Shown: in pieces, positions 9,082-20,844 of the stretch
Position numbering within the stretch: position 1 is the stretch's first letter
How the letters are laid out: each line of letters begins with the position of its first letter
From: Pseudomonas palmensis
Lineage (GTDB): Bacteria > Pseudomonadota > Gammaproteobacteria > Pseudomonadales > Pseudomonadaceae
Direction of reading: 5' to 3'
Length of the DNA stretch: 64,000 nt
Assembly: GCF_017848315.1 (NCBI RefSeq)
Contig: NZ_JAFKEC010000028.1
Location: forward strand, 1 to 64,000
Translations under genes and position numbers: made by a program
The notes under the pieces: generated by a model
The model's database searches: none
Told to the model about the DNA's origin: nothing
What the model saw: only the letters and a program-made list of their open reading frames with translations

Positions 9082-9608
9082 AGCAAGGCCCCGTCCAGTT
9101 CCACTTCCAGCAGCAGGCACTGGAGCATGGCCTGGGCCATGTACTTGGTGACCGTGCGTTCGCTTACACCCAGCTGCGTGGCGATCTGGCGATAGTTCAG
9201 GCCCTGCAGTTGCGCCAGGCAAAAGGCTTCGGCCACAAGTGCCGGCAAGCGTTCGAGCATGGCCTGCAATTGGCCCAGGGTCTCCAGGATCAACGCCTGG
9301 TGCTCTTCGGAGGGGGCGATGCGTTGCGGCTGGTTGGCCAGCGTCTGCTGCCACGCACGCTCGACCTGCTTGCGGCGCTGGAAATCCACATACAGGTGTT
9401 TGGACACCGTACTCAGGTAGGCCCGCGCATGCCCGTCGCTACTGAACTCGCGCGGTTGCGCGAGCAGGCGCAGGAATACGTCGTGGGCCAGCTCTGCGGC
9501 ATCGTGCACGTTGCCCAGACGCCGCGCCAGCCACTGCTGGATCCAGCCGTGATTGTCGCTGTAGAGGCTGGCCACGTTGGTACGGTAGCCGCAAGGAGGG
9601 GAGGTCAT
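9078..9608 (-). CDS. ECF sigma factor, FecI family
   Basis: About 176 residues. Region 2 is seen as ELAHDVFLRLLAQP and HARAYLSTVSKHLYVDFQRRK; region 4 has a helix-turn-helix (NYRQIATQLGVSERTVTKYMAQAM). The start at 9608 (MTSPPCGY) is preferred over the ATG at 9644, because the latter would place the Fur box inside the gene. It should transcribe the receptor gene at 5637-8027 when the siderophore is bound, and be itself repressed by Fur and iron. Confidence 0.92.
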   Translation of the reverse strand: MTSPPCGYRTNVASLYSDNHGWIQQWLARRLGNVHDAAELAHDVFLRLLAQPREFSSDGHARAYLSTVSKHLYVDFQRRKQVERAWQQTLANQPQRIAPSEEHQALILETLGQLQAMLERLPALVAEAFCLAQLQGLNYRQIATQLGVSERTVTKYMAQAMLQCLLLEVELDGALL

Positions 9609-9626
9609 CGTGTGGCGCCCGTACCG

Positions 9627-9644
9627 AATGAGAATAGTTATCAA
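9627..9644. promoter_or_regulatory. Fur box upstream of the sigma/FecR/receptor cassette
   Basis: On the minus strand the site reads TTGATAACTATTCTCATT, a close match to the Fur consensus built from GATAAT hexamers. It lies 19 bp upstream of the sigma-factor start. Iron repression of the cassette follows from known Fur biology. Confidence 0.7.
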
Positions 9645-9709
9645 GTATATTCAGCCGGCGGGCATTGGGCAATCAGCGCAAGCAAGGGGCTGGCTTGCGC
9701 TGATGGGGG

Positions 9710-10872
9710 TCAGATACGTGCGAGTGCCTGCGCCAGGTCCGCGCGCAGGTCCTCCACATCCTCCACCCCGACCGACAACCGCACCAGCGAATCACTGATG
9801 CCAAGCTCGGCCCGGGTGTCGGCCGGGATGGTGGCATGGGTCATGATCGCCGGGTGCTCGATCAGGCTTTCCACACCGCCCAGGCTTTCGGCCAGGGCAA
9901 AGATCTGTACCTGTTCCAGGAAGCGTCGGGCACCGGCCAGGTCGGTAGCCAGGTCGAGCGAGATCATCCCGCCAAAACCGTGCATCTGCTGGCGCGCCAG
10001 GGCGTGCTGCGGGTGCGAGGGCAAGCCGGGGTAGTACACATGCGCCACCTGCGGTTGCTGTTCGAGCCACTGCGCCAGCGCCAGGGCATTGCTGCAGTGG
10101 CGCTCCATGCGCAGGGCCAGGGTCTTGACCCCGCGCAAGGTGAGGAAGGCATCGAACGGGCCGGCGATGGCGCCCACCGCGTTCTGTATGAAGCCCAGGC
10201 GCTCGGCCAGCTCGGCGTTGTCACCCACCACGGCAATGCCGCCGATCACGTCCGAATGCCCGTTGAGGTACTTGGTGCTCGAGTGCACCACGATGTCGAA
10301 ACCCAGTTCCAGCGGGCGCTGGATCCATGGGCTGGCAAAGGTGTTGTCGGCCACGCAGAGGATGCCGCGTGCGCGGCAGAGGCGTGCGATGGCCGCCAGG
10401 TCGCTCAGGCGCAGCAGCGGGTTGCTCGGGGTTTCGATGCACACCATGCGCGTGTCGTCCTGCAACGCTGCCTCGAACGCGGCAAGGTCGGACAGGTCGA
10501 CGAAGCTGAAGCGGTGCCCGGCGCTGCGCCGACGCACCCGTTCGAACAGGCGGAAGGTGCCGCCGTACAGGTCATTGCCCGAAACGATGTGGGAGCCGGC
10601 ATCCAGCAGTTCGAGCACCGCCGAGATCGCCGCCAGCCCGGAGGCGAAGGCGAACGCCTGGGTGCCGCCCTCCAGATCGGCCACGCAGCGCTCCAGTGCC
10701 CAGCGCGTGGGGTTGTGCGAGCGCCCGTAGTCCAGGCCCTTGTGCACGCCGGGGCTCTGCTGGATGTAGGTGGAGTTGGCATAGATCGGCGGCATCAGCG
10801 CGCCGGTGGACGGGTCGGGCGATTGCCCTGCATGGATCACGCGGGTGGCGAAGGCGGTCTTGTCGTGCTGGG

Positions 10873-10876
<4 letters not shown>
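9710..10876 (-). CDS. Trans-sulfuration PLP enzyme (cystathionine gamma-lyase/synthase)
   Basis: PLP-dependent enzyme of 388 residues in the Cys/Met metabolism family. The substrate region YGRSHNPTRWALE and the PLP-lysine loop HSSTKYLNGHSDVIGG are clear, as is SLGGVESLIEHPA near the C-terminus. It acts on cystathionine. Since it is overlapped by four bases (ATGA) with a cystathionine beta-synthase gene just upstream, the pair most likely performs reverse trans-sulfuration, homocysteine to cysteine, with this enzyme as the gamma-lyase. Sequence alone does not separate gamma-lyase from gamma-synthase. Confidence 0.9.
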
Positions 10877-12249
<1,373 letters not shown>

Positions 12250-12359
12250 GACGTCATCTCGCTTCGGGGTCGTTTGACCTTAGGCGCAGATCAGGGGCCT
12301 CGCAACCCTGTCCAGCCAGCCGGTTGCGCCTCCAGGCGCAGCGCTGTCGATGTCTTTAC

Positions 12360-12374
12360 ATGAGCAGAACTTGA
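12360..12374. promoter_or_regulatory. Possible weaker second MetR-type site
   Basis: ATGAG-N5-CTTGA keeps the first arm and the spacing of the better inverted repeat 15 bases downstream, with a degenerate second arm. LysR-type regulators such as MetR commonly use two adjacent sites. Confidence 0.35.
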
Positions 12375-12389
12375 TTTGATGTGAAATTA

Positions 12390-12406
12390 AATGAGTTTGT
12401 CTCATT
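12390..12406. promoter_or_regulatory. Probable MetR-type operator upstream of metE
   Basis: AATGAG-N5-CTCATT is a perfect inverted repeat with the TGAA-N5-TTCA architecture known for MetR of enteric bacteria (one base changed per arm). It is 51 bp before the metE ATG and inside the divergent CBS/metE gap. MetR with homocysteine activates metE. No metR gene is in the window. Confidence 0.6.
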
Positions 12407-12457
12407 CTGCGGCCCTGACGACAATGGCTGCCATCACCCCCTAAGGAGAGCATTGTC

Positions 12458-14746
12458 ATGGCATTGGCCCACTCACTCGGATTCCCCCGTATCGGTCGCG
12501 ACCGCGAACTGAAAAAGGCGCAGGAAGCGTTCTGGAAAGGCGAGCTCGACGAGGCGGGCCTGCGTGCTGTGGGCAGCGAACTGCGCAAGGCCCACTGGGC
12601 CCTGCAGCGCCAGGCCGGCATCCAGTTGCTGCCGGTGGGCGATTTTGCCTGGTACGACCAGGTACTGACCCATTCGCTGATGTTCGGCGTGGTGCCCGAG
12701 CGCTTTCGCCCGCAGCACGGCAAGGCCACCCTGCAGACCCTGTTCGGCATGGCGCGTGGCGTCAGCGACAGCTGTTGTGGCGGTGCGCATGCCCAGGAGA
12801 TGACCAAGTGGTTCGACACCAACTACCACTACCTGGTGCCTGAATTCAGCGCCGACCAGCAGTTCAGCCTGGGCTGGGAACAATTGTTCGAGGAAGTGGC
12901 CGAGGCCAGGGCCCTGGGCCACGACGTCAAGCCGGTGGTGATCGGCCCGCTGACCTACCTGTGGCTGGGCAAGACCAAGGGCGGCGACTTCGACAAGCTC
13001 GAGCTGCTCGAGCGCCTGCTGCCGCTGTACGGCGAGATTTTCCAGCGCCTGGCGGCACAGGGTGTGGAGTGGGTGCAGATCGACGAGCCGATCCTGGCGC
13101 TGGACCTGCCGCAGGCGTGGAAGAACGCCTTCGAGCGTGCCTACAACCTGATCCAGCGCGACCCGCTGAAAAAGCTGGTTGCCACCTACTTCGGTGGCCT
13201 GGAGGAGAACCTGGGGCTGGCGGCCAACCTGCCGGTCGACGGATTGCACATCGACCTGGTGCGCGCCCCCGAGCAGTACCCGACCATTCTCGACCGCCTG
13301 CCGGCCTACAAGGTGCTGTCGCTGGGTGTGGTCAACGGCCGCAACGTGTGGCGCTGCGACCTGGACAAGGCCCTGGCCGTGCTGCAGCACGCCCATGAAC
13401 GCCTGGGCGAGCGCCTGTGGGTGGCGCCGTCGTGCTCGCTGCTGCACAGCCCGGTAGACCTGGGCCGTGAAGACACGCTCGATGCCGAGCTCAAGAGCTG
13501 GCTGGCCTTTGCCGTGCAGAAGTGCGAGGAAGTCGCGATCCTGGCCCATGCCCTCGACCAGCCCGAGGCGGCCCCGGTGGTGCAGGCCCTGGCCCGCAGC
13601 CGTGCGGTGCAGGCCAGCCGCGCTGCCTCCACGCGCATCCACAAGCCGGCGGTGCAGGCCCGTGTGGCAGCCATCAGCGAGAAGGACAGCCAGCGCCACT
13701 CGCCCTTTGCCACGCGAATCGCCCGCCAGCGTGCCCGCCTGAACCTGCCGCTGTTGCCGACCACCACTATCGGTTCGTTCCCGCAGACCGGTTCCATTCG
13801 CCTGGCACGCCAGTCGTTCAGGCAGGGCAAGCTGAGCGAGGGCCAATACGTGGAGGCGATGCACAGCGAGATTCGCCACGCCGTGCAGGTGCAGGAGCGC
13901 CTGGGCCTGGACGTGCTGGTGCACGGTGAAGCCGAGCGCAACGACATGGTCGAGTACTTTGCCGAGCAGCTCGATGGGTACGTGTTCACCCGCTTCGGCT
14001 GGGTGCAGAGCTACGGTTCGCGCTGTGTGAAACCGGCGGTGATCTTCGGCGACCTGAGTCGACCGCATGCCATGACGGTGGAGTGGATCCGCTACGCACA
14101 GGGCCTGACCGACAAGGTGATGAAGGGCATGCTGACAGGGCCGGTGACCCTGCTGATGTGGTCGTTCCCGCGTGAAGATGTGTCGCGCGAGGTGCAGGCG
14201 CGGCAACTGGCGCTGGCCATCCGCGATGAAGTGGTGGACCTGGAGGCGGCCGGCATCAAGATCGTGCAGATCGACGAGGCGGCGTTTCGCGAGGGCCTGC
14301 CGCTGCGCCGGGCGCAGTGGCAGCAGTACCTGGACTGGGCTACCGAAGTGTTTCGCCTGTGCGCCTCGGGCGTGCGCGACGAAACCCAGATCCACACCCA
14401 CATGTGCTACAGCGAGTTCAACGATGTGATCGAATCGATTGCCGCCATGGATGCCGACGTGATCACCCTCGAAACCTCGCGTTCGGACATGGAACTGCTG
14501 GAGGCATTCGAAGCCTTCCACTACCCGAACGAGATCGGCCCGGGGGTTTACGACATCCACTCGCCCCGGGTGCCGGAGGCTTCGGAAATGGCCGAGCTGG
14601 TGCGCAAGGCTGCCCGGCGCATTCCGGTCGAGCGCCTGTGGGTCAACCCGGACTGCGGCCTGAAGACCCGCGGCTGGCCGGAAACCGAGGCGGCGCTGGC
14701 GAACATGGTGAGTGCTGCCCGCTTGTTGCGCAACGAGCTGGGGTGA
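12458..14746 (+). CDS. metE: Cobalamin-independent methionine synthase
   Basis: 762 residues, the usual MetE length. It transfers the methyl group of 5-methyltetrahydropteroyl-triglutamate to homocysteine in the cytosol. N-terminal [15 protein letters not shown] and the C-terminal catalytic domain are unmistakable: [10 protein letters not shown], the zinc ligands in [22 protein letters not shown], and [12 protein letters not shown] with the last zinc cysteine. A strong AAGGAG lies before the ATG. It is divergent from cystathionine beta-synthase and preceded by a MetR-like inverted repeat. Confidence 0.98.
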   Translation: MALAHSLGFPRIGRDRELKKAQEAFWKGELDEAGLRAVGSELRKAHWALQRQAGIQLLPVGDFAWYDQVLTHSLMFGVVPERFRPQHGKATLQTLFGMARGVSDSCCGGAHAQEMTKWFDTNYHYLVPEFSADQQFSLGWEQLFEEVAEARALGHDVKPVVIGPLTYLWLGKTKGGDFDKLELLERLLPLYGEIFQRLAAQGVEWVQIDEPILALDLPQAWKNAFERAYNLIQRDPLKKLVATYFGGLEENLGLAANLPVDGLHIDLVRAPEQYPTILDRLPAYKVLSLGVVNGRNVWRCDLDKALAVLQHAHERLGERLWVAPSCSLLHSPVDLGREDTLDAELKSWLAFAVQKCEEVAILAHALDQPEAAPVVQALARSRAVQASRAASTRIHKPAVQARVAAISEKDSQRHSPFATRIARQRARLNLPLLPTTTIGSFPQTGSIRLARQSFRQGKLSEGQYVEAMHSEIRHAVQVQERLGLDVLVHGEAERNDMVEYFAEQLDGYVFTRFGWVQSYGSRCVKPAVIFGDLSRPHAMTVEWIRYAQGLTDKVMKGMLTGPVTLLMWSFPREDVSREVQARQLALAIRDEVVDLEAAGIKIVQIDEAAFREGLPLRRAQWQQYLDWATEVFRLCASGVRDETQIHTHMCYSEFNDVIESIAAMDADVITLETSRSDMELLEAFEAFHYPNEIGPGVYDIHSPRVPEASEMAELVRKAARRIPVERLWVNPDCGLKTRGWPETEAALANMVSAARLLRNELG

Positions 14747-14801
14747 TCGTTCGAGGCTTGTTGGCCGCCACCGCGACCTGTTGGCGAACGAACAAGCCTG
14801 G

Positions 14802-14843
14802 CAACGCCGATCCTGCAGGCCATGGCCTGCAGGATCGGCGTTG
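14802..14843. repeat. 42-bp perfect palindrome between convergent metE and ycaO
   Basis: The 21 bases 14802-14822 are the exact reverse complement of 14823-14843, with no unpaired centre. Arms begin CAACGCCGATCC and meet at GGCCATGGCC. It lies between the ends of metE (plus) and the OsmC-YcaO gene (minus). It may act as a bidirectional transcription stop, but no T-tract follows on either side. It differs in sequence from the REP elements elsewhere in the window. Confidence 0.85.
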
Positions 14844-14845
14844 TA

Positions 14846-17050
14846 TCAGCGTGTGCCCGCTACCGCACGGGCACGTGCCGCATGCAGCTTCTTGTAGCTG
14901 TCGATCAGGCGCAGGTGACGGTCCAGACCTTCGAGCTTCATGCTGGTGGGGGTCAGGCCGTAGAAACGCACGCTGCCATCCACCGAGCCCAGTACGGCAT
15001 CCATGCGCTCGTCCCCGAACATGCGCCGGAAGTTGACGGCGTAGTCTTCAAGCGCCATCTCGTCGTCCAGCACCACTTCCAGCACCACGTTCAACGCCTG
15101 GTAGAACAACCCGCGCTCGACGGTGTTGTCGTTGTACTGCAGGAAGGTCTCCACCAGCTCCTTGGCCTCCTCGAAACGCTCCAGCGCCAGGTGAATCAGC
15201 AGCTTGAGCTCCAGGATGGTCAACTGACCCCACACCGTGTTGTCGTCGAACTCGATGCCGATCAGCGTGGTGATGTCGGTGTAGTCGTCCAGTTCGCTGT
15301 CTTCGAGGCGCTCGACCAGCGCTTGCAGGGCGTCATCGTCCAGGCGGTGCAGGTTGAGGATGTCGGCACGGAACAGCAGCGCCTTGTTGGTGTTGTCCCA
15401 CACCAGGTCGTCGACCGGGTAGATCTCCGAGTAGCCCGGTACCAGGATGCGGCAGGCGGTGGCACCCAGGTGCTCGTACACCGCCATGTACACTTCCTTG
15501 TCCATGCCTTCGAGGATGCCGAACAGGGTGGCAGCTTCTTCGGCGTTGGAGTTTTCACCCTGGCCGGAGAAGTCCCACTCGACGAACTCGAAGTCGGCCC
15601 TGGCACTGAAGAAGCGCCACGACACCACGCCGCTGGAGTCGATGAAGTGCTCGACGAAGTTGTTCGGCTCGGTCACCGCCTGGCTTTCGAAGGTCGGCTG
15701 CGGCAGGTCATTCAGACCCTCGAAGCTGCGCCCTTGCAGCAGCTCGGTGAGGCTGCGCTCCAGCGCCACTTCAAGGCTTGGGTGCGCGCCGAACGAGGCG
15801 AACACGCCGCCGGTGCGCGGGTTCATCAGGGTCACGCACATCACCGGGAACTCACCGCCCAGCGACGCATCCTTGACCAGCACCGGGAAGCCCTGGGCCT
15901 CCAGGCCCTGGATGCCGGCGAGGATGCCGGGGTACTTGGCGATGACGTCCTGCGGCACGTCGGGCAGGGCCAGCTCGCCTTCGAGGATCTCGCGCTTGAC
16001 CGCGCGCTCGAAGATCTCCGACAGGCATTGCACCTGCGCCTCGGCCAGCGTGTTGCCGGCGCTCATGCCGTTGCTCAGGTACAGGTTTTCGATCAGGTTG
16101 GACGGGAAGTACACCACCTCGCCATCGGACTGGCGCACGAAGGGCAGGGCGCAGATGCCACGCTCGGTGTTGCCCGAGTTGGTGTCGTACAGGTGCGAGC
16201 CACGCAGTTCGCCGTCGGGGTTGTAGATGTCGCGGCAGTGGGCGTCGAGGATCTCGGCCGGCAGCGCGTCCTTGCGGCCCGGCTTGAACCAGCGCTCGTC
16301 GGGGTAGTGCACGAAGTCGGCGTTGGCGATGTCCTCGCCCCAGAACTGGTCGTTGTAGAAGAAGTTGCAGTTCAGGCGTTCGATGAACTCGCCCAGCGCC
16401 GAGGCCAGTGCGCCTTCCTTGGTTGCGCCCTTGCCGTTGGTGAAGCACATGGGCGAATGCGCATCGCGGATGTGCAGCGACCAGACGTTGGGCACGATGT
16501 TGCGCCACGAGGCGATCTCGATCTTCATCCCCAGCCTGGCGAGGATGCCCGACATGTTGGCGATGGTCTGTTCCAGCGGCAGGTCCTTGCCGGCGATCAC
16601 GGTGCGCGTCTGCGCCTGGGCGTCCAGCATCAGCAGGGCCTGGGCGTCGGCATCGAGGTTGTCGACTTCCTCGATCACGAACTCGGGACCGGTCTGCACC
16701 ACCTTCTTCACGGTGCAGCGGTCGATGGAACGCAGGATGCCCTGGCGGTCCTTGGCCGAGATGTCGGCCGGCAGCTCGACCTGGATCTTGAAGATCTGGT
16801 TGTAGCGGTTTTCCGGGTCGACGATGTTGTTCTGCGACAGGCGAATGTTGTCGGTGGGGATGTTGCGCGTTTCGCAGTACAGCTTGACGAAGTAGGCCGC
16901 GCACAGGGCCGAGGAGGCCAGGAAATAGTCGAACGGGCCGGGTGCCGAACCATCGCCCTTGTAGCGGATGGGTTGGTCGGCCACCACCGTGAAGTCATCG
17001 AACTTGGCTTCAAGTCGAAGGTTGTCGAGAAAATTGACCTTGATTTCCAT
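14846..17050 (-). CDS. ycaO: OsmC-YcaO fusion protein with TPR-like tail
   Basis: 734 residues, longer than the E. coli YcaO protein (about 586). Residues 1-150 look like an OsmC/Ohr fold ([43 protein letters not shown], including the redox-type cysteine; seen in pieces). Residues about 170-560 are the ATP-dependent cyclodehydratase-like YcaO domain ([48 protein letters not shown]). The last 130 residues are helical and TPR-like. E. coli YcaO is linked to RimO-dependent methylthiolation of ribosomal protein S12. No peptide-natural-product precursor or partner gene lies nearby, so a housekeeping role is likelier than a biosynthetic one. Confidence 0.9.
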   Translation of the reverse strand: MEIKVNFLDNLRLEAKFDDFTVVADQPIRYKGDGSAPGPFDYFLASSALCAAYFVKLYCETRNIPTDNIRLSQNNIVDPENRYNQIFKIQVELPADISAKDRQGILRSIDRCTVKKVVQTGPEFVIEEVDNLDADAQALLMLDAQAQTRTVIAGKDLPLEQTIANMSGILARLGMKIEIASWRNIVPNVWSLHIRDAHSPMCFTNGKGATKEGALASALGEFIERLNCNFFYNDQFWGEDIANADFVHYPDERWFKPGRKDALPAEILDAHCRDIYNPDGELRGSHLYDTNSGNTERGICALPFVRQSDGEVVYFPSNLIENLYLSNGMSAGNTLAEAQVQCLSEIFERAVKREILEGELALPDVPQDVIAKYPGILAGIQGLEAQGFPVLVKDASLGGEFPVMCVTLMNPRTGGVFASFGAHPSLEVALERSLTELLQGRSFEGLNDLPQPTFESQAVTEPNNFVEHFIDSSGVVSWRFFSARADFEFVEWDFSGQGENSNAEEAATLFGILEGMDKEVYMAVYEHLGATACRILVPGYSEIYPVDDLVWDNTNKALLFRADILNLHRLDDDALQALVERLEDSELDDYTDITTLIGIEFDDNTVWGQLTILELKLLIHLALERFEEAKELVETFLQYNDNTVERGLFYQALNVVLEVVLDDEMALEDYAVNFRRMFGDERMDAVLGSVDGSVRFYGLTPTSMKLEGLDRHLRLIDSYKKLHAARARAVAGTR

Positions 17051-17151
17051 GCGGGAATACCGTGCTGAAAGTGCGAAACGAATTGGCCGCCATTATCCGG
17101 CTTTTTGCCCGGAAGTCTTGGCATGTCACCCGAAGGCGTGACCGACACCGG

Positions 17152-17194
17152 TAAAAACAAAACCCCCTGAGGCGTAAACGCTCAAGGGGTTTGG
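17152..17194 (-). terminator. Rho-independent terminator after ychF
   Basis: On the minus strand an inverted repeat AAACCCCTTGAGCGT / ACGCCTCAGGGGGTTTT is followed by TTTTGTTTTT. It lies downstream of ychF and before the OsmC-YcaO start. Confidence 0.85.
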
Positions 17195-17229
17195 TGTGCG
17201 TCGGGCGTCGTGGCGACCCGGCTCGGGGC

Positions 17230-18330
17230 TTAGACGTTGAAGCGGAAGTGCATCACGTCGCCATCCTTGACGATGTAGTCCTTGCCTTCCAGACGCCATT
17301 TGCCGGCTTCCTTCGCGCCGCTTTCACCGTTGTACTGGATGAAGTCGTCGTAGGCGACCACTTCGGCACGGATGAAGCCCTTTTCGAAGTCGGTGTGGAT
17401 CACGCCGGCCGCCTGAGGCGCGGTGGCGCCCACGCGAACGGTCCAGGCCCGCACTTCCTGCACGCCGGCCGTGAAGTAGGTCTGCAGGTTGAGCAGCGAG
17501 TAACCGGCACGGATCACGCGGTTCAGGCCTGGCTCTTCGAGGCCCAGGGCTTCGAGGAACATGTCCTTCTCTTCACCGTCTTCCAGCTCGGCGATCTCGG
17601 CTTCGATCTTGTTGCAGACCGGTACCACGATCGCGCCCTCTTCCTCGGCAATGGCCTTGACCACGTCCAGGTGCGGGTTGTCTTCGAAGCCGTCTTCGGC
17701 AACGTTGGCGATGTACATCACCGGCTTGCTGGTCAGCAGGTGGAAACCGCGTACCAGCGCCTTCTCGTCGTCGGCCATGGTCTTCATCAGGCTGCGCGCC
17801 GGCTTGCCTTCGGTGAAGTGCGCAATCAACTTCTCGAGGATGGCCTTTTGTGCCAGGGCATCCTTGTCGCCGCCCTTGGCGTTGCGCGCGACCTTCTGCA
17901 GTTGCTTCTCGCAGCTGTCCAGGTCGGCGAAGATCAGTTCCAGGTCGATGATCTCGATGTCGCGCTTGGGGTCGACGCTGTTGGAGACGTGAATCACGTT
18001 CTCGTCTTCGAAGCAGCGGACCACGTGGGCGATGGCATCGGTTTCACGGATGTTGGCCAGGAACTTGTTGCCCAGGCCTTCACCCTTGGACGCACCTGCC
18101 ACCAGGCCGGCGATGTCGACGAACTCCATGGTGGTCGGCAGCACGCGGTTGGGCTTGACGATCGCAGCCAGGGCATCCAGACGTGGGTCGGGCATCGGCA
18201 CGATGCCGCTGTTCGGCTCGATGGTGCAGAAGGGGAAGTTTTCTGCCGCGATGCCGGATTTGGTCAAGGCGTTGAACAGGGTGGACTTGCCGACGTTGGG
18301 CAGGCCGACGATGCCGCAATTGAAACCCAT
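17230..18330 (-). CDS. ychF: Redox-regulated ATPase YchF (Obg-like)
   Basis: 366 residues, the family's normal length. P-loop [17 protein letters not shown] at the N-terminus, switch region [18 protein letters not shown], the characteristic [14 protein letters not shown] (replacing the GTPase NKxD), and a C-terminal TGS domain ending [16 protein letters not shown]. It is a universally conserved ATPase that binds ribosomes and modulates translation and oxidative-stress responses. It follows pth by 21 bp, an arrangement conserved in Pseudomonas, and ends at a strong terminator. Confidence 0.98.
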   Translation of the reverse strand: MGFNCGIVGLPNVGKSTLFNALTKSGIAAENFPFCTIEPNSGIVPMPDPRLDALAAIVKPNRVLPTTMEFVDIAGLVAGASKGEGLGNKFLANIRETDAIAHVVRCFEDENVIHVSNSVDPKRDIEIIDLELIFADLDSCEKQLQKVARNAKGGDKDALAQKAILEKLIAHFTEGKPARSLMKTMADDEKALVRGFHLLTSKPVMYIANVAEDGFEDNPHLDVVKAIAEEEGAIVVPVCNKIEAEIAELEDGEEKDMFLEALGLEEPGLNRVIRAGYSLLNLQTYFTAGVQEVRAWTVRVGATAPQAAGVIHTDFEKGFIRAEVVAYDDFIQYNGESGAKEAGKWRLEGKDYIVKDGDVMHFRFNV

Positions 18331-18351
18331 GGTGAATCCCTCTTCGTGGAG

Positions 18352-18936
18352 TCAGGCCTTTTGGCTGTGCAGCTCTCTCATCGCACGCGTCCAATCGCCG
18401 GCGAGGATGTCCGGCAGCACGCCGAGGGCAAAATCGATACTGGCATCGAGTTTTTCCTGCTCGGCGCGGGGCGCCTTGCCAAGGACAAAACCGGACACCT
18501 TGGTGCTGTCACCCGGGTGGCCGATGCCAAGCCGCAGACGGTGAAAGTCTTTGTTGTTGCCCAGCTGCGCGATGATGTCGCGCAGGCCGTTGTGCCCGCC
18601 ATGGCCGCCGCCTTTCTTGAGCTTGGCGACGCCGGGGGGCAGGTCGAGTTCGTCGTGGGCCACCAGGATGGCATCTGGCGGGATGCGGAAGAAGTTCGCC
18701 AGTGCAGCAACGGCCTGGCCGCTGCGGTTCATGTAGGTGGTGGGGATCAGCAGACGAACGTCCTGGCCCTGATGGCTGAATTTAGCCGTCAGGCCGAAAT
18801 ACTTGCGGTCAGCGGTCAGGTTGACGCGCTGGGCGCTGGCAATGCGTTCCACGAAAAGAGCCCCTGCGTTATGCCGGGTCTGTTCGTATTCGGGGCCGGG
18901 GTTTCCCAGGCCGACGATCAGTTGGATGGCGGTCAC
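18352..18936 (-). CDS. pth: Peptidyl-tRNA hydrolase
   Basis: 194 residues. It frees tRNAs from peptidyl-tRNA that dropped off ribosomes. The N-terminal [19 protein letters not shown] includes the catalytic histidine, with [27 protein letters not shown] and the conserved [25 protein letters not shown] following. It sits between rplY (75 bp upstream) and ychF in a translation-linked cluster. Confidence 0.98.
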   Translation of the reverse strand: MTAIQLIVGLGNPGPEYEQTRHNAGALFVERIASAQRVNLTADRKYFGLTAKFSHQGQDVRLLIPTTYMNRSGQAVAALANFFRIPPDAILVAHDELDLPPGVAKLKKGGGHGGHNGLRDIIAQLGNNKDFHRLRLGIGHPGDSTKVSGFVLGKAPRAEQEKLDASIDFALGVLPDILAGDWTRAMRELHSQKA

Positions 18937-18961
18937 GTCAGGGGCTCTTCCTTGGAGTTGT

Positions 18962-18986
18962 GGGTTGCAGCGCGGGGCTGCAACCC
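18962..18986 (-). terminator. Hairpin between rplY and pth
   Basis: GGGTTGCAGC and GCTGCAACCC form a ten-base stem with a five-base loop in the 75-bp gap. No T-tract follows on the minus strand, so it is more likely an RNA processing or attenuating hairpin than a full terminator. Confidence 0.45.
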
Positions 18987-19011
18987 GGTCAACGCCGGCG
19001 TGTCGAGTGGA

Positions 19012-19608
19012 TTACTCGGCAGCGCCTTCTGCTTCAGGCGCAACACGCGGAGCGTGAACGTTTGCAACAGCCTTGTCATCACCGTGGGCCAGAGCGACGA
19101 ACTCTACGCCTTTCGGAGCTTTGAGGTCCGACAGGTGGATGATGGTGCCGATTTCGGCCTTGGCCAGGTCGACTTCGATGAACTCAGGCAGGTCTTTGGC
19201 TTCGCAGGAAACTTCGATCTCCGACACTACGTGGGAGATTTCGCCGCCTTTCTTGACCGGTGCTTCTTCGTTGACGAAGTGCACAGGAACGATAGCGGTC
19301 AGTTTCTGGCCAGCAACAACGCGCACGAAGTCGGCGTGCATGATGAACTGCTTGGCTGGGTGACGCTGCAGGGCCTTGACGATGACGTTCTGCTTGGTGC
19401 CGTCAACGTTCAGTTCGATCACGTGGCTGAAGGCAGCTTCGTTTTCGAACAGCTTGGCGATTTCCTTGGCCACGATGGTCAGGGATTGCGCTTCTTTGTC
19501 ACCACCGTAGACAACGGCAGGGATTTGGGCGGCGAGACGACGCAGGCGGCGGCTCGCACCTTTCCCCAGGTCGGTACGCGCTTGGGCGTTCAGAGTGAAA
19601 TCAGTCAT
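19012..19608 (-). CDS. rplY: 50S ribosomal protein L25/general stress protein Ctc
   Basis: 198 residues, the long form with an N-terminal L25 5S-rRNA-binding domain ([35 protein letters not shown]) and a C-terminal TL5/Ctc beta domain ([20 protein letters not shown]). The tail is acidic (EAEGAAE). The start at 19608 has GGAG seven bases before it; the frame open to 19692 is not the gene start. Transcription from the prs side is separated by a terminator, so it has its own promoter or reads through in part. Confidence 0.97.
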   Translation of the reverse strand: MTDFTLNAQARTDLGKGASRRLRRLAAQIPAVVYGGDKEAQSLTIVAKEIAKLFENEAAFSHVIELNVDGTKQNVIVKALQRHPAKQFIMHADFVRVVAGQKLTAIVPVHFVNEEAPVKKGGEISHVVSEIEVSCEAKDLPEFIEVDLAKAEIGTIIHLSDLKAPKGVEFVALAHGDDKAVANVHAPRVAPEAEGAAE

Positions 19609-19671
19609 GTTGTTTCTCCAAAATAGCCAGACCCCGGCGGCGTTTGCGACCAGCGCCAAACCGGGGAGGGC

Positions 19672-19714
19672 AAAAAAGCCCCGCCCCAACAACCAGTGCT
19701 GGGGCGGGGCGCTT
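19672..19714 (-). terminator. Rho-independent terminator after prs
   Basis: A GC-rich inverted repeat (GCCCCGCCCCA and TGGGGCGGGGC, loop of about 11 bases) is followed on the minus strand by TTTTTTGCC. It lies 33 bp past the prs stop. Confidence 0.9.
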
Positions 19715-19746
19715 TACGTCAACGTGATCTCGCGAGGGCCAGGCCC

Positions 19747-20688
19747 TCAGCGGAACATCGCGCTGATCGATTCTTCGTTGCTGATGCGGCGAACCGCTTC
19801 GGCCACGACCGGTGCGATATCCAGTTGACGGATACGGTCACAGGCTTGTGCTGCAGCGGACAGCGGGATGGTGTTGGTCACCACCAGTGCATCCAGCACG
19901 GAGTTTTCGATATTCTCGATCGCGCGACCCGACAGGACAGGGTGCGTGCAGTAGGCGTAAACCTTTGCCGCGCCGTGTTCTTTCAGGGCCTTGGCCGCGT
20001 GGCACAGGGTGCCGGCGGTGTCGACCATGTCGTCGACGAGAATACACGTACGTCCTTCGACGTCGCCGATGATGTGCATCACTTCGGAGTGATTGGCCTT
20101 CTCGCGGCGTTTGTCGATGATACCCAGATCGACGCCCAGGGACTTGGCAACAGCACGTGCACGCACGACGCCGCCGATGTCCGGGGACACGATCATGAGG
20201 TTCTCGAAACGCTGGTCTTCGATGTCATCCACCAGAACGGGGGAGCCGTAGATGTTATCTACCGGAATATCGAAGAAACCCTGGATCTGGTCAGCGTGCA
20301 GGTCGACGGTGAGAACACGGTCGATCCCGACGACGGTGAGCATGTCGGCAACCACTTTGGCGCTGATAGCTACACGCGCCGAACGCGGACGGCGATCCTG
20401 GCGGGCATATCCGAAGTAAGGAATCACGGCAGTGATTCGAGACGCTGAGGAGCGGCGGAAGGCATCGGCCATCACTACCAGTTCCATCAGGTTATCGTTG
20501 GTTGGCGCGCAAGTCGGCTGAATAATGAAAACGTCTTTACCACGAACATTTTCATTGATCTCAGTGCTGATTTCGCCGTCGGAAAACTTACCGACAGAGA
20601 CGTCACCGAGAGGGATATGCAGCTGACGTACGACACGCCGAGCCAGATCGGGGTTAGCGTTCCCCGTAAAGACCATCATCTTGGACAC
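19747..20688 (-). CDS. prs: Ribose-phosphate pyrophosphokinase
   Basis: 313 residues. It makes PRPP from ribose 5-phosphate and ATP for nucleotide, histidine and tryptophan synthesis. Landmarks are [12 protein letters not shown] at the start, [10 protein letters not shown], the divalent-cation/PRPP motif [15 protein letters not shown], and the PRPP loop [14 protein letters not shown]. The start is the GTG at 20688, giving V/M-S-K-M-M-V and the exact usual family length; the frame open to 20778 would run into the tRNA. The first 200 bases are poorer in GC than the rest, as part of the low-GC tract noted in the findings. Confidence 0.97.
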   Translation of the reverse strand: MSKMMVFTGNANPDLARRVVRQLHIPLGDVSVGKFSDGEISTEINENVRGKDVFIIQPTCAPTNDNLMELVVMADAFRRSSASRITAVIPYFGYARQDRRPRSARVAISAKVVADMLTVVGIDRVLTVDLHADQIQGFFDIPVDNIYGSPVLVDDIEDQRFENLMIVSPDIGGVVRARAVAKSLGVDLGIIDKRREKANHSEVMHIIGDVEGRTCILVDDMVDTAGTLCHAAKALKEHGAAKVYAYCTHPVLSGRAIENIENSVLDALVVTNTIPLSAAAQACDRIRQLDIAPVVAEAVRRISNEESISAMFR

Positions 20689-20735
20689 GCGCAGTACCTG
20701 AAGGCTGAGGGTATACCTGGATGAGTATAGGAAAA

Positions 20736-20810
20736 TGGCAGGGGCGGCTGGATTCGAACCAACGCATGGCAGGATCAAAACCTGCTGCCTTACCGCTTGG
20801 CGACGCCCCT
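20736..20810 (-). tRNA. tRNA-Gln (anticodon UUG)
   Basis: A 75-nt cloverleaf read on the minus strand. The acceptor stem AGGGGCG pairs perfectly with CGCCCCT, the D-loop reads AGCGGTA, the anticodon arm is GCAGG-TTTTGAT-CCTGC with anticodon TTG, and the T-arm is GTTGG-TTCGAAT-CCAGC. The 3' CCA is encoded. It lies between ispE and prs, as in other pseudomonads, and is probably processed from the same transcript. Confidence 0.97.
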
Positions 20811-20844
20811 GTATCTGTTGCTGCGAGTACCTGATACTCGATTC

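Noticed and set aside
8113..9354. Longer start for the second FecR protein at 9354
   Set aside because: It would cover half of the sigma gene; the GTG at 9081 gives a GTGA overlap and a normal FecR length.
14822..17068. 748-residue open frame on the plus strand
   Set aside because: It is the antisense shadow of the OsmC-YcaO gene, with no family motif and low-complexity valine/glutamine/histidine content.
17191..19626. 811-residue open frame on the plus strand
   Set aside because: Runs antisense through ychF, pth and rplY, all certain genes; an effect of high GC at third positions.
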